Assembly (NCBI GenBank): GCA_012934845.2
Contig: WNNJ02003750.1
Location: 1 to 64,000, forward strand
Length of the DNA stretch: 64,000 nt
Direction: 5' to 3'
Origin: Pomphorhynchus laevis
Lineage: Eukaryota; Acanthocephala; Palaeacanthocephala; Echinorhynchida; Pomphorhynchidae
The notes below the pieces were generated by a model. That model was given only the letters and a program-made list of their open reading frames with translations, ran no database searches and had not been told where the DNA came from. How positions within the stretch are numbered: position 1 is the stretch's first letter; every line of letters starts with the position of its first letter. Made by a program: the position numbers and the translations under genes. Shown here one piece after another: positions 21,699 to 33,353 of the stretch.

Positions 21699-22326
21699 TG
21701 ATGCGAAACTCCCACATTTGCTTTCGTGCAAGCGAGGAGGTGTTGTAATAACAAGGCATAACGCCTTACGCGATTTCTTGGCCACCGAAATATCACAGGT
21801 GTGTACTGGGGTTGGTGTCGAACCGATATTACAACGGGTAGATAGTGATCACTGTTTTGATCATCGGGTCACTTGTCGAAGTGACGACGCGCGACTCGAC
21901 ATCGTCTGCATTGGGCTTTCTGACGCCAGATATGAGCGAACGTTCTTTGACGTTACGGTTTTCAACCATTTTGCTCCATCGTGTGCGTCTACGAGAAAAG
22001 CTGCATTTGATTTTCATGAAGCGAGAAAAAGATCAAAATACGCGGAACGTATCATCGATATCGAAAGGAGTAGATTTATGCCGCTGGTGTTCACGGCTTC
22101 TGGTGCTGCGGGACCCGACGCCATGGTTTTGCTCAGGACAATTGCTCGATTGCGTTCATCACGTGGGAATAAAAGCTATGCTGAATGCCTGTGTGGCCTC
22201 AGAAGGTCCATAAGTTTGCTGCTGTGTCGTGCTGCCTCACATGCAATCAAAGGGTGCCGGTCGACTAGGGGTCACCCATATAGTCGTGGATCCGAACGGA
22301 TGGATGATTCTAATGTTTTAGAATAA
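21688..22326 (+). pseudogene. C-terminal zinc knuckle and restriction-like endonuclease of the same LINE
   Basis: Continues the RT ORF after the frameshift. It starts with the second half of a C-C-H-C knuckle (CGDDAKLPHLLSC), then GGVVITRHNALRD, a motif that follows the knuckle in R2/Utopia-type proteins. Next come DDARLDIVCIG and TFFDVTVFN, candidates for the R-x-D and D-V residues of a PD-(D/E)xK restriction-like nuclease. The frame stops at 22326, just before an AT-rich 3' UTR with several ATAAATA strings. Only the slippage in the GT tract separates it from the RT frame, so the element is almost intact. Confidence 0.75.
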
Positions 22327-23404
22327 ATAATAATACATAACAATATTAAATGTATATTGGCCCATTTGAAGGAACCATATGTTGTAATTAATAATATATT
22401 AAAAAAAATATTAAAATAATAATTAGAAATGATCTTTATGTTTTATCTATTTGCAATATAGAAAATAAACGACATTAATGAAAAGTTTCTCTGGAAATGG
22501 AAAATTATAGTAAAACCGTAATGTTTGATTAAAAAGGAATAATTCTTCTAAGAAGATAGCATGTGAAAAGCTTATACTATAAGCTGCATCCATAAGCTAA
22601 GAATTATCTGCAGACATTTTGAAATTTAAGTTTAGATATTATCATTTACACCTTTGTAATTGAAAGGAACTAAATAATTTATATACTACATCATATTTTA
22701 CTGGAAGTTGGCAGTCATTTTTAAATATAGTTTAATAATCCTAGATCTATGATTAATGCTAAATGATTGTGATCGAATTCTGCTTCATATACAGAGTTTT
22801 ATGTATAAAAAACTAAGATATTCCTTATTAAAAACTCTCGTATTCACACACTGGATTGAAATAGAAAATCGTATGTTATAAAATCCGAATATTTTTGATA
22901 ACCGCTGTTGAATCACATCGAGGGGTAATTTAAAAATGTACAGAGTAAATGAAAATAAAAACAAAGGCAAGAAAATACTAAACATTGCAGAGTAACTATT
23001 TAAATTTGCTAAGGAGAATGAGGTTTCAGCTTATACTGAATTTCCAATTTTAACACTGTAAATGCATTAATTTCTATCCCACTTACGAAAACAAGTCTTC
23101 GAAGATTATTCGAAGTATAGTAAAAGTACAGTTTAGTATACTGAAAAAGTATAATTAACGGATAGTAGAAGCATATTTTAAATTTTATAAATCTCAAAAT
23201 ATTAAAAGCTTTTATATTAATAAAAAAATTCTGAATTTATGTCAGATAAACGTTATTAATATAACATATGTACGTATATCTCTTTGAATATAATGCTAAT
23301 TTATTTTTTAAAGCTTTATTTATTACGGTAAAATCCGAATGTTTTTAATGTGTACTAAGATTCAAAGTATACATACTTTTCAAATTTATCAACGTTGTAT
23401 GTTC
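22327..23404. other. AT-rich intronic DNA
   Basis: 3' UTR of the preceding LINE at the left, then featureless AT-rich sequence. Two similar strings (taaaatccgaatatttttga at 22879 and taaaatccgaatgtttttaa at 23330) hint at an internal duplication. No gene recognised. Confidence 0.4.
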
Positions 23405-24365
23405 TATAAGTTTTTTTTTGTGGAATTAATACAGAAATAAAGTTTTATACCAATATTAATTTCGATTTAATCACAATATCTTTAAAATTTGTTTCAAAGC
23501 TGAATGAGGTTGTATTGTAAATTTAAAAGCACTGCATTTGAGCATAGACTTTTGAATTGTTATTTATTTTGTATTTAAAATTAATTTAAGTATAGTGTTT
23601 TGTAATTATACAATTGATATAAGTATATTGTTTTTCATATTCTATCGTTATCTCTTTTATTTAATTTATAAATGTAATGATTATTTAATAACTCTTCTAA
23701 TTACTTATGTTTGCTAAGTTTGCATTTTTGTTTATCAAAAACCTTTTATTCAAAGAATTAAGTAATTACTAGCTTTATCATTAGTCTTATTTATAATTGC
23801 TATTTATTTTGATTAATGTTTGATTTCATCACATAAATAATATTTCAAATTGTTCATCTGAGATGTATTTAAACTTTCCTGGTTAATTAGATTATCAAAG
23901 TAACAATTTAAGTTACTATATTACTTATTTTGATAAAAAACTACGTATTATTAAAATCTTTCATTTGTATGTTTTATTTTGTTTCGTATTTAAAATTAAT
24001 AAAACTTCATTTTGTTCTGATTCTATCATTATACTTTTTTATTTAATGTAGAATAGTTTTACTGGTAATGGTTGTTTCCTAACTCAATACATTACTTGCA
24101 TATGCTACGTTTGAATTTAAAGCATTAAAATTAAAATATTTCATCAGTATATTACAATGAAGTTTTAATTCTGAAAACTGAGTTATTATTAGCCTTATTA
24201 TTACTTTTATTACCTTGTAATTCTTTAACTTTGAAGTTCTAAATGCATATCTTGATTAATTTTATGTTTAATTTTATATTTCTTTGTTATTATTTAATTT
24301 TAGATTTGATCAGATATATGTAATCTTTAAAAATGTATTTAAGCTTCCGTTATTATTTAGCAGAA
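23405..24365 (-). pseudogene. Old Penelope-like element relic
   Basis: Without any open frame, this stretch still resembles the minus-strand Naiad-like copy by nucleotide pattern. At 23425-23480 the string around ggaattaatacagaaataaa matches the block at about 12462. At 23765 taattactagctttatca matches 12848. At 24075-24230 the strings gttgtttcctaactcaat, catcagtatattacaatgaa and tattattagccttatta match 12730-12860 in order. The 23.8 and 24.2 kb parts repeat each other. It is much older than the copies at 8.4 and 11.7 kb. Confidence 0.6.
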
Positions 24366-25054
24366 CTAAAAGCTAATTAATAAAAAAAAGCTAAAATCAA
24401 AAATATTTACTAGATAAAGTTTTACAAAGATTTCCCGATATAGTAACGTATAAATTATTGTAATTCCCAGGGTTTTGTGGGTGCTAATTTAGTGTTATTC
24501 TCAAATTGAAGATTAAATATGACAAGAATATGGTATATTTTTGGTATAACATAGTTTGCTAATACATTGATTTTCAGCCTTAAATATTATGCCCTCTGTT
24601 GCATATGGATATTTTTGTAACGAGAAAGTTATTAATATTATTGTAATGTTAATAAATTTTTTTATTATTAAAGAAATGAATGCCATAAAATATATTGAAA
24701 CATAAGTATGTACCTTTGAAGCATGTGATCCCACATAAATCACTCATATTCTGTTACTTTTTAATAAATTATTAATTTTAGTTAATTTGTGTTGCTCTTT
24801 CTGACTACTTATTAGGAAGATTACCTGACGAAGATAACTTGGCTGACTATTTTTAAAAACAAATTTTGAATACTTTTGATATTTTGACTGTAGATAATAA
24901 TTTATCTACGGATATTTTGACTTAGCGACTATAGAATATGATTATGTTTATATGCTATAGAATTTGTTGACCATAGATGGACTAAAGATATTTCTTTTTG
25001 AAGACAATCTTTCTCTGTTTCTTTTACTATTCAGTAATATTTTCAACATTTTAG
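24366..25054 (+). other. End of the 21.7-kb EFL1 intron
   Basis: AT-rich, no element recognised. It ends with acceptor ACATTTTAG (AG at 25053-25054) in front of EFL1 exon 4. Confidence 0.5.
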
Positions 25055-25360
25055 AAACTATCCAAGAATTAAATATTAATAATGCACAAATGTCATCACA
25101 CGATGAAAACCATCAATTAAATTCGTCTTCAATGCTTTTACTTGGATTTGCTCGATTGTACAGTGGATGTATACATCCAGGGCAGAGTTTGTATATGCTA
25201 TGGCCTCGTTATAATCCATCCATTGTTGATGAAAGTACTACTGAATTAGAAACTAACCGCAAATTTGACCATGCCACCAAAATACATGTCAAACAAGTTT
25301 ATCTGATGATGGGACGTGACTTTTATCCGGTTCCGCATGTCTACGCTGGGAACATTTTCG
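25055..25360 (+). CDS. EFL1: EFL1 exon (translation-factor domain II)
   Basis: A 306-nt exon starting at codon position 2, matching the phase 1 end of the exon at 3231-3331, and ending at donor GTAATT (25361). It encodes domain II of EFL1: LLGFARLYSGCIHPGQSLYM (F.ARV.SG.....G......), LWPRYNP, and VKQVYLMMGRDFYPV then YAGNIFG (V..LYLMMGRE......PAGNI.G in the family). These are the strongest family signatures in the window. The first third (ETIQELNINNAQM and on) is low-complexity linker. EFL1 couples GTP hydrolysis to eIF6 release from the 60S subunit with SBDS. No later EFL1 exon was found in the remaining 38.6 kb. Confidence 0.9.
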
Positions 25361-26199
25361 GTAATTGTCGTTTTTGTTATTATTTTTGCTAATCAAAAGT
25401 AATTAAAGTAATGAAAACGTCTGAACAAACATATATAAGAGCTACAATGAAATTGTTTGAATATTACATTAAGCAGATAGCGATTAACATGATTCGTATA
25501 AAGAACGTTTTATTATTATCGCAAAAGTAACTCTCATAAATTGTTATAAGTGTTTACTTAAAACGGTAGAATCATTAAAATAGTTTATAATTAATTTATG
25601 TAGTATCCTTTTGTTAAAAAAACTATATAAACTAGAGCAATTAATACGTTTAATTATTCGTTAATTTTCCCGATGAAATTTGAATTATGAGTCATTAATG
25701 CAAGTCAAAATAATTACGTGTTATTTGATACTTGTAAAAACGTTTTCTTTGCACATTTAAATCATTTAGAAAACCGATAAGCAAGTAATATCTAAAAATC
25801 AACTGGTACTAATCATAATATTACGTTAATGTAAAACATTAAAGATCAATGCTTGTCGCCTTTTACTATATTTACAACTGATATGGTTACATGCCAATAC
25901 TTTACAACGCTTATTTATTATACTTCGAATAAAATTAAATGATAAATATGAAATAAAAATACATATGGGATTAATGTAAAATAAAATATGAAATTGGAAA
26001 TATAGAAATTATATATTCAACCAACTAATATTTATGTAGAAAAGTTAAAGTCGTTTATTTCTGTTGTAGTAAAGATAATTTGAAAATAAGATTATATGGC
26101 ACTATTGTTGCATTTTCAATTATAATAATAAAGATTTCCTTAATAAAATGATACATAGAGTAGAGTAAATAAATAACGTCAATGTCAATTAAAAAGACA
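25361..26199 (+). other. EFL1 downstream intron, no recognised feature
   Basis: Highly AT-rich DNA after the donor at 25361. I see no exon-like ORF with an EFL1 signature and no transposon motif. Confidence 0.45.
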
Positions 26200-26470
26200 A
26201 GTCAAATCAGAGGTTCATCGCCATTAACAACTGTAAAGTCTTGTCTCTTCACAGCCTCAAATCCATAAGGATCTGAGCCTCACAGCCAATCCAACACGCC
26301 GGCATTCGACTGAATCACCCGGGGTCTTTCACCCCCCCCGAAGAGTCCAATTGAGGCGGACAATGCTGAGTAAACTCGAGATGAGGAGCTTAAGAAACCT
26401 TAGCCTTTGCTCTGGGGACGTCCTCTAGAAAATCATTTTCTTCACCCACAAAGTTGATAGCTTTATATTT
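26200..26470. repeat. GC-richer repeat, possible LTR piece
   Basis: A GC-rich island with a C8 run (ttcacccccccc, about 26328). The string ctgagcctcacagccaatcc at about 26266 is echoed on the opposite flank of another element at 51917 (ctgagccctccagccaatct). It precedes the gag-like relic by 0.5 kb, so an LTR is possible but the matching second LTR was not found. Confidence 0.35.
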
Positions 26471-26939
26471 TTAATTGAGTCGATTGCTTTCAGTTTAAAG
26501 TATGAAATATTGGTTTTACCGAAACGCCTTGAAAGACTATACATTTATTAAAATTTTGAGTTTATTTTAACGACTTAATCAGTAGAGTAACTAGAAACCT
26601 TTCCGTACTAAGGAAATTGAGTATGGAATGTGTGTATACAAATAGCATGTCCAATAGCAGTTACCATAATAATGAATGTATTTTCGTTTGCTTTATTTTG
26701 CTATTTTGTTATTTTGCTATTTACTTTTTAAATTGATTAGTTTTGCATGTCTTATTTTCGCCATTTTATTGATGGAGATTGAACAAAGTGTATTGTCAAC
26801 GAGGTTTTAGAGGGGGGAGAAAAATAAGATGTTATTTTAAGATCTTATTTTTGTTGCTTAAATTCACAAGCTAACGGTCTGCTTATAAGTTTACATATGA
26901 GCGTTAAGTTGACAGATATAATAGTCCCAATATGTGATG

Positions 26940-27310
26940 GAGCCGTCGATATTCGAGCAATGGCTTAACAAATTTGAGTTGACAATCCGTCTTCAGTAGC
27001 TATAAACAGAGAATGATAATATATTGTTAGTGATGCTTTATAAAAGCGTCTTTGGTATATATTTAACGAAACTATCGATGATATGAAAAACAATGCGTAA
27101 ATAATTAAAATTGACTTAGGGAAGCATTTAATTAATGACCAATTTGAGGCTTTTGACAATGTTATGAAGAAATGCTACGGAGAACCTAGTGACGCGTATG
27201 TTTCAGAGATTCAGCGTCTTACGCGTTTCTCAAATATTGATGGAGCGATAATAGTTAAACAATTCCTGATATCCTATTTTCCTTTGCATGTTTCGAGATA
27301 AATACAAACG
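26940..27310 (+). pseudogene. LTR-retrotransposon gag (capsid) relic
   Basis: Broken + strand frames resemble retrotransposon capsid: PSIFEQWLNKFELTI near 26945, then FEAFDNVMKKCYGEPSDAYV and EIQRLTRFSNI near 27145-27235, and SYFPLHVSR with IQTMVDVKELL at 27280-27330. The order F..W...FE, then AY..E..RL, then FP..V.RQ.QT fits Ty3/gypsy-type gag. Several stops. The array of 24-bp repeats begins right after it. Confidence 0.5.
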
Positions 27311-27410
27311 ATGGTTGATGTTAAAGAATTACTATAAATAAATTTATAATCATTCTATGTGCTGCTCACAATTAAACAAATTAATTTAACAATTGTGTTC
27401 ATCAAAATAT

Positions 27411-30400
27411 TTTGTACTTCAAATAATATAATATTTTGGACTTCAAATAATATAATATTTTAGACATCAAAAAATATAATATTTTGGACATCAAATAATA
27501 TAATATGTTGGACATCAAATAATATAATATTTTGTACTTCAAATAATATAATATTTTGGACATCAAATAATATAATATTTTAGACATCAAAAAATATAAT
27601 ATTTTGGACATCAAATAATATAATACGTTGGACATCAAAAAATATAATATTTTGTACTTCAAATAATATAATATTTTGGACATCAAATAATATAATATTT
27701 TGGACATCAAATAATATAATATTTTGGACATCAAATAATATAATATTTTGTACATCAAATAATATGATATTTTGGACATCAAATAATATAATATTTTGTA
27801 CTTCAAATAATATCATATTTTGTACTTCAAATAATATAATATATTGTACATCAAATAATATAATATTTTGGACCTCAAATAATATAACATGTTGGACATC
27901 AAATAATATAATATTTTGTACTTCAAATAATATAATATATTGTACATCAAATAATATAATATTTTGGACCTCAAATAATATAATATGTTGGACATCAAAT
28001 AATATAATATCTTGTACTTCAAATAATATTATATTTTGTACATCAAATAATATAATATTTTGTACTTCAAATAATATAATATTTTGTTCATCAAATAATA
28101 TAATATTTTGGACATCAAATAATATAATATTTTGTACTTCGAATAATATAATATTTTGGACATCAAATAATATAATATTTTGTTCATCAAATAATATAAT
28201 ATTTTGGACATCAAATAATATAATATTTTGGACATCAAATAATATAATATTTTGTACTTCAAATAATATAATATTTTGTACATCGAATAATATAATATTT
28301 TGTACTTCAAATAATATAATATTTTGTTCATCAAATAATATAATATATTGTACATCAAATAATATAATATTTTGGACCTCAAATAATATAATATGTTGGA
28401 CATCAAATAATATAATATTTTGTACTTCAAATAATATAATATTTTGTACATCAAATAATATAATATTTTGTACTTCAAATAATATAATATTTTGTTCATC
28501 AAATAATATAATATTTTGGACATCAAATAATATAATATTTTGTACTTCAAATAATATAATATTTTGGACATCAAATAATATAATATTTTGTTCAACAAAT
28601 AATATAATATTTTGTACTTCAAATAATATAATATTTTGTACTTCAAATAATATAATATTTTGGACATCAAATAATATAATATGTTGGACATCAAATAATA
28701 TAATATTTTGTACTTCAAATAATATAATATTTTGGACATCAAATAATATAATATTTTGGACATCAAATAATATAATATTTTGGACATCATATAATATAAT
28801 ATTTTGTACATCAAATAATATAATATTTTGGACATCAAATAATATAATATTTTGTACTTCAAATAATATAATATTTTGTACTTCAAATAATATAATATAT
28901 TGTACATCAAATAATATAATATTTTGGACCTCAAATTATATAATATGTTGGACATCAAATAATATAATATTTTGTACTTCAAATAATATAATATTTTGTA
29001 CATTTAATAATATTATATTTTGTACTTCAAATAATATAATATTTTGTTCATCAAATAATATAATATTTTGGACATCAAATAATATAATATTTTGTACTTC
29101 AAATAATATAATATTTTGTACATCAAATAATATAATATTTTGTACTTCAAATAATATAATATTTTGTACTTCAAATAATATAATATTTTAGTCATCAAAT
29201 AATATAATATTTTGGACATCAAACAATATAATATTTTGGACATCAAATAATATAATATTTTAAACATCAAATAATATAATATTTTGTACTTCAAATAATA
29301 TAATATTTTGTACATCAAATAATATAATATTTTGGACATCAAATAATATAATATTTTGTACTTCAAATAATATAATATTTTGTTCATCAAAAAATATAAT
29401 ATTTTGGACATCAAATAATATAATATTTTGTACTTCAAATAATATAATACTTTGTTCATCAAATAATATAATATTTTGGACATCAAATAATATAATATTT
29501 TGGATATAAAATAATATAATATTTTGTGCTTCAAATAATATAATATTTTGTACATCAAATAATATAATATTTTGTACTTTAAATAATATAATATTTTGTA
29601 GATCAAATAATATAATATTTTGGACATCAAATAATATAATATTTTGGACATCAAATAATATAATATTTTGTACTTCAAATAATATAATATTTTGGACATC
29701 AAATAATATAATATTTTGGACATCAAATAATATAATATTTTGTACTTCAAATAATATAATATTTTGTTCATCGAATAATATAATATTTTGGACATCAAAT
29801 AATATAATATTTTGTTCATCAAATAATATAATATTTTGGACATCAAATAATATAATATTTTGGACATCAAATAATATAATATTTTGTACATCAAATAATA
29901 TAATATTTTGTTCATCAAATAATATAATATTTTGGACATCAAATAATATAATATTTTGTACTTCAAATAATATAATATGTTGGACATCAAATAATATAAT
30001 ATTTTGGACATCAAATAATATAATATTTTGGACATCAAATAATATAATATTTTATACTTCAAATAATATAATATTTTAAACATCAAATAATATAATATTT
30101 TGTACTTCAAATAATATAATATTTTGTACTTTAAATAATATAATATCTTGTACTTCAAATAATATAATATTTTGTACTTCAAATAATATAATATTTTGTA
30201 CTTCAAATAATATAATATTTTGTACATCAAATAATATAATATTTTGTTCATCAAATAATATAATATTTTGGACATCAAATAATATAATATTTTGTACTTC
30301 AAATAATATAATATTTTGGACATCAAATAATATAATATTTTGTACATCAAATAATATAATATTTTGTTCATCAAATAATATAATATTTTGGACATCAAAT

Positions 30401-32620
30401 AATATAATATTTTGTACTTCAAATAATATAATATTTTGTACATCGAATAATATAATATTTTGTACTTCAAATAATATAATATTTTAGTCATTAAATAATA
30501 TAATATTTTGGACATTAAACAATATAATATTTTGGACATCAAATAATATAATATTTTGTACATCAAATAATATAATATTTTGTACTTCTAATAACATAAT
30601 ATTTTGTACATCAAATAATATAATATTTTGGACATCAAATAATATAATATTTTTTACTTCAAATAATATAATATTTTGTTCATCAAAAAAAATAATATTT
30701 TGGACATCAAATAATATAATATTTTGTACTTTAAATAATATAATATTTTGTTCATCAAATAATATAATATTATGGACATCAAATAATATAATATTTTGGA
30801 TATAAAATAATATAATATTTTGTACTTCAAATAATATAATATTTTGTACATCAAATAATATAATATTTTGTACTTTAAATTATATAATATTTTGTTCATC
30901 AAATAATATAATATTTTGGACATCAAATAATATAATATTTTGGACATCAAATAATATAATATTTTGGACATCAAATAATATAATATTTTGTTCTTCAAAT
31001 AATATAATATATTAGACATCAAATAATATAATATTTTGGACATCAAATAATATAATATTTTGTACTTCAAATAATATAATATTTTGTTCATCGAATAATA
31101 TAATATTTTGGACATCAAATAATATAATATTTTGTACTTCAAATAATATAATATTTTGGACTTCAAATAATATAATATTTTGTACATCGAATAATATAAT
31201 ATTTTGTACTTCAAATAATATAATATTTTAGTCATTAAATAATATAATATTTTGGACATTAAACAATATAATATTTTGGACATCAAATAATATAATATTT
31301 TGGACATCAAATAATATAATATTTTGTACTTCTAATAACATAATATTTTGTACATCAAATAATATAATATTTTGGACATCAAATAATATAATATTTTTTA
31401 CTTCAAATAATATAATATTTTGTTCATCAAAAAAAATAATATTTTGGACATCAAATAATATAATATTTTGTACTTTAAATAATATAATATTTTGTTCATC
31501 AAATAATATAATATTATGGACATCAAATAATATAATATTTTGGATATAAAATAATATAATATTTTGTACTTCAAATAATATAATATTTTGTACATCAAAT
31601 AATATAATATTTTGTACTTTAAATTATATAATATTTTGTTCATCAAATAATATAATATTTTGGACATCAAATAATATAATATTTTGGACATCAAATAATA
31701 TAATATTTTGGACATCAAATAATATAATATTTTGTACTTCAAATAATATAATATTTTGGACATCAAATAATATAATATTTTGTACATCAAATAATATAAT
31801 ATTTTGTACTTCAAATAATATAATATTTTGTTCATCAATTAATATAATATTTTGTACTTCAAATAATATAATATTTTGGACATCAAATAATATAATATTT
31901 TGGACATCAAATAATATAATATTTTGTACTTCAAATAATATAATATTTTAGACATCAAATAATATAATATTTTGTACTTCAAATAATATAATATTTTGGA
32001 CATCAAATAATCTAATATTTTGTACTTTAAATAATATAATATTTTGGACATCAAATAATATAATATGTTGGACATCAAATAATATAATATTTTGGACATC
32101 AAATAATATAATATTTTGTACTTCAAATAATATAATATTTTGTACTTCAAATAATATAATATTTTGTACTTCAAATAATATAATATTTTGTACATCAAAT
32201 AATATAATATTTTGTACATCAAATAATATAATATTTTGGACATCAAATAATATAATATTTTGTACTTCAAATAATATAATATTTTGTTCATCAAATAATA
32301 TAATATTTTGTACTTCAAAAAATTTAATATTTTGTACTTCAAATAATATAATATTTTGGACATCAAATAATATAATATTTTGGACATCAAATAATATAAT
32401 ATTTTGGACATCAAATAACATAATATTTTGTACTTTAAATAATATAATATTTTGTACATCAAATAATATAATATTTTGTACTTCAAATAACATAATATTT
32501 TGTACTTCAAATAATATAATATTTTGTTCTTCAAATAATACAATATTTTGTACTTCAAATAATATAATATGTTGGACATCAAATAATATAATTTTGGGTA
32601 CTTCAAATAATATAATATAT
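27411..32620. repeat. 24-bp satellite array, about 5.2 kb
   Basis: About 217 tandem monomers built on aaataatataatatttt followed by a variable 6-7 bp part (gtacttc, ggacatc, gttcatc). The period is 24 bp, divisible by three and lacking stops in several frames, so it gives long artefactual frames on both strands, e.g. 27764-29191 (+, NNIIFCTS repeats) and 29013-30566 (-, KILYYLMS repeats). There is no start context, no splice structure and a strand-symmetric pattern, so I do not treat these as genes. The array lies between a gag relic and an intact unknown ORF. Confidence 0.97.
30439..31729. repeat. Higher-order repeat of 744 bp (31 monomers)
   Basis: Within the 24-bp array, rare variants recur in the same order 744 bp apart: tacatcga (30439, 31183), gtcatt (30487, 31231), tacttctaataaca (30583, 31327), atcaaaaaaaataa (about 30685, 31429), ggatataaaata (30798, 31542). 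The match spans about 547 bp (30439-30985 with 31183-31729). A more diverged third copy sits 1296 bp (54 monomers) upstream, with gtcatc at 29191 and ggatataaaata at 29502. Confidence 0.88.
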
Positions 32621-32623
32621 ATA

Positions 32624-32646
32624 AATATTGTCCGGCGGACAATATT
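32624..32646. repeat. Perfect palindrome at the satellite edge
   Basis: Arms aatattgtccg and cggacaatatt are exact complements with a 1-nt centre. Downstream to 32690 the string caatatt recurs at about 14-bp spacing (gacaatatt, acaatattt, gacaatatt, gcaatattc). It lies exactly where the 24-bp array ends. Confidence 0.85.
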
Positions 32647-32816
32647 TTTCCTACAATATTTCCTGACAATATTCCTAAGCAATATTCTGAACAAATTTTC
32701 CTGAACAAACAGTGACAAATTTATCTATCCTGAACTGACCGAAAAAAGCTCCAGCTGCAAAGATTGAGTCGTACCCAGTCTTTCGTACCAATTCTACTAG
32801 CTCTCTATCGAGTTCA

Positions 32817-33353
32817 ATGTCAGAAACGAACCAGGCACTGCAACAAATGTTTGTGCAAATTCAGACACTGCAGCAGCAGATCTCTGAACTGAGAAAGCCA
32901 ACAGCGGAGGATGCACCGATGATAACAATGGATGGTAACCATGGTTATACCTTGACAGAAGTTGAGGAGATAATAGAACAGGTTTCCCTAGTTTTAGCCA
33001 ATAATAAGGCTAAGGCTAGGGATACTCACGAGTTGGCGGCATATGAGCAAATTCTGAAATCCATGACAAAGGAAAGAATTACTGAATCTGTCGGCGAAGA
33101 ATGGTTTCAACTGTTCCTAAAACGAGTCATTACCATGCATATGGTAGTGGCTTATGGATGGCACACTGTGGCACCTCAACTTCCGAGGGTCACAGGGAGA
33201 GTTGTCGAACTGGCCAAAAAGATTGGGCTTGATCCTAATAATAGGCCGCAAAACCAGTTCATACCGACACAGACGCAGCGCTCGTTGCAGCAATACTACC
33301 CTGCACAATCTAGGCAGGAACAACAAGGAAGGAGAAAAAATCGAAAGAAGTAG
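32817..33353 (+). CDS. Intact 178-codon ORF of unknown function
   Basis: A clean frame with balanced codon use in an otherwise eroded region. Residues 1-28 are Gln-rich and probably coiled coil (QALQQMFVQIQTLQQQISEL). The middle is acidic/helical (LTEVEEIIEQVSLVLANNKA, ERITESVGEEWFQLFLKR). The end is Gln-rich and strongly basic (QEQQGRRKNRKK). There is no zinc finger, RT or transmembrane segment. The combination could fit a small gag-like RNA-binding or capsid protein of a retroelement or an old viral insertion, or an orphan host gene, but I recognise no family. The upstream 170 bp contain no clear promoter. AATAAA occurs at about 33651. Confidence 0.55.
   Translation: MSETNQALQQMFVQIQTLQQQISELRKPTAEDAPMITMDGNHGYTLTEVEEIIEQVSLVLANNKAKARDTHELAAYEQILKSMTKERITESVGEEWFQLFLKRVITMHMVVAYGWHTVAPQLPRVTGRVVELAKKIGLDPNNRPQNQFIPTQTQRSLQQYYPAQSRQEQQGRRKNRKK

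Noticed and set aside
27764-29191. 475-codon + strand frame of NNIIFCTS-like octapeptides, and minus-strand frames of KILYYLMS-like octapeptides
   Set aside because: They are products of a 24-bp tandem repeat lacking stops. Equal open frames exist on both strands and there is no codon bias or start context.
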